From Anaerolineales bacterium (lineage in GTDB: Bacteria; Chloroflexota; Anaerolineae; Epilineales; JAANWY01), in the NCBI GenBank assembly GCA_018263655.1, contig JAANWY010000160.1, positions 1 to 6,451 on the forward strand: 6,451 bases of DNA. Reading direction: 5' to 3'. The notes below the pieces were generated by a model. It had not been told where the DNA came from. It saw only the letters and a program-made list of their open reading frames with translations, and did no database searches. The translations under genes and the position numbers were made by a program. How positions within the stretch are numbered: position 1 is the stretch's first letter; each line of letters opens with the position of its first letter. Below, piece by piece: positions 6,204 to 6,451 of this stretch.

Positions 6204-6263
6204 CGGAAAAAAGGGGTCGGTGGGGGGGCGGCCGCCCCCCCCCCCACCGACCCCTTTTTTCCG
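6204..6263 (-). terminator. GC-rich hairpin with A/T tracts: terminator or pncB leader attenuator
   Basis: A 25-nt arm (6204-6228: cgg, six A, gggg, tcggt, seven G) pairs perfectly with 6235-6263, except that the right arm carries 11 C against 7 G, leaving four unpaired C next to the central palindrome cggccg (6229-6234). Stems flanked by A6 and T6 are typical of bidirectional intrinsic terminators, and the minus-strand transcript would end in six U. It lies 76 nt beyond the stop codon of the methyltransferase-like gene, so it may terminate that gene. It also lies downstream of the best pncB promoter, so it may act as an attenuator in the pncB leader. Confidence 0.7.
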
Positions 6264-6296
6264 AATTTCTCAACCTAGCGTCGTATTCCTGCGGTG

Positions 6297-6325
6297 ATTG
6301 TAGCATGAAGCACGACTGAGGACAA
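6297..6325 (-). promoter_or_regulatory. Candidate sigma70-type promoter for pncB
   Basis: On the minus strand TTGTCC (6325-6320, 4 of 6 to TTGACA) and TACAAT (6302-6297, 5 of 6 to TATAAT) are spaced by 17 bp. A TG one base before the -10 box gives an extended -10 element (TGCTACAAT). The predicted start of transcription is near 6290, giving a leader of about 110 nt that contains the whole 6204-6263 hairpin. Confidence 0.55.
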
Positions 6326-6339
6326 TTCCTCGACGTTTC

Positions 6340-6451
6340 TTATTCGATCTGGGCAACATCAGCGTCGGACAGGTAGTACAGCCGATAGGTGATCTTGTCG
6401 ATCAGGCGGAAGTTATACGCGATCTGGTCTGCCAGGTTTGCCAGCCGGCGT
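6340..6451 (-). CDS. C-terminal fragment, probable N6-adenine DNA methyltransferase / type IIG R-M protein
   Basis: Only the last 36 codons and the TAA stop (6340-6342) are in the window; the gene continues beyond the right edge. The visible tail (RRLANLADQIAYNFRLIDKI, then TYRLYYLSDADVAQIE) resembles the common ending of Eco57I-like and related N6-adenine DNA methyltransferases, of the form 'ID..vY.LYgLt..E..ivE'. This pattern is from memory and is short, so the family call is tentative and an unrelated helical C-terminus is possible. It is transcribed towards pncB, with the 6204-6263 hairpin as its likely terminator. Confidence 0.5.
   Translation of the reverse strand, partial: RRLANLADQIAYNFRLIDKITYRLYYLSDADVAQIE

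Noticed and set aside
6179..6247. N-terminal extension of pncB to the ATG at 6247
   Set aside because: The extra 23 codons are the GC-rich hairpin read as Gly-Ala-Pro, with no homology or ribosome binding site; the conserved protein starts at 6178.

Overview
The window looks like ordinary chromosomal DNA from a GC-rich bacterium (roughly 60% GC by eye), most likely an environmental or metagenome-derived lineage. The palindromic repeats at the left edge, the protein sequences, and a MITE-interrupted DUF433 gene would suit the Chloroflexota (Anaerolineae/Caldilineae type). That placement is inference only, because there is no rRNA or phylogenetic marker in the window.

Layout from left to right. 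Positions 1-140 hold an intergenic repeat patch with 12-bp periodicity and inverted-repeat arms. Positions 141-370 are the lon leader, with a plausible sigma70-type promoter and a good ribosome binding site. A full-length ATP-dependent LonA protease (371-2806) follows. After only 37 nt comes a metal-dependent amidohydrolase that closely matches bacterial 8-oxoguanine deaminase (2844-4214), probably on the same transcript. Positions 4215-4615 hold a broken DUF433 (antitoxin-like) gene. It is split by a 122-bp MITE-like element with 28-bp terminal inverted repeats and an 8-9 bp target duplication; removing the element and one duplication copy restores the protein reading frame exactly. Convergent to these genes, on the minus strand, is nicotinate phosphoribosyltransferase (4616-6178). 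It has a strong-looking promoter about 120 nt upstream and a very GC-rich hairpin with flanking A/T tracts lying between that promoter and the start codon. At the right edge, also on the minus strand, is the last 36 codons of a gene whose tail resembles N6-adenine DNA methyltransferase/type IIG restriction-modification proteins.

The intact genes are housekeeping genes: protein quality control (Lon), removal or salvage of oxidised purine base (8-oxoguanine to urate) and NAD salvage (nicotinate to NaMN). Lon and 8-oxoguanine deaminase side by side could both serve oxidative-damage clean-up, but this is inferred from adjacency alone. I do not see a complete new multi-gene system. The most novel signals are the small non-autonomous element inside the DUF433 gene, with its twin hairpins carrying complementary loops, and the hairpin between the pncB promoter and its start codon, which is a candidate attenuator.
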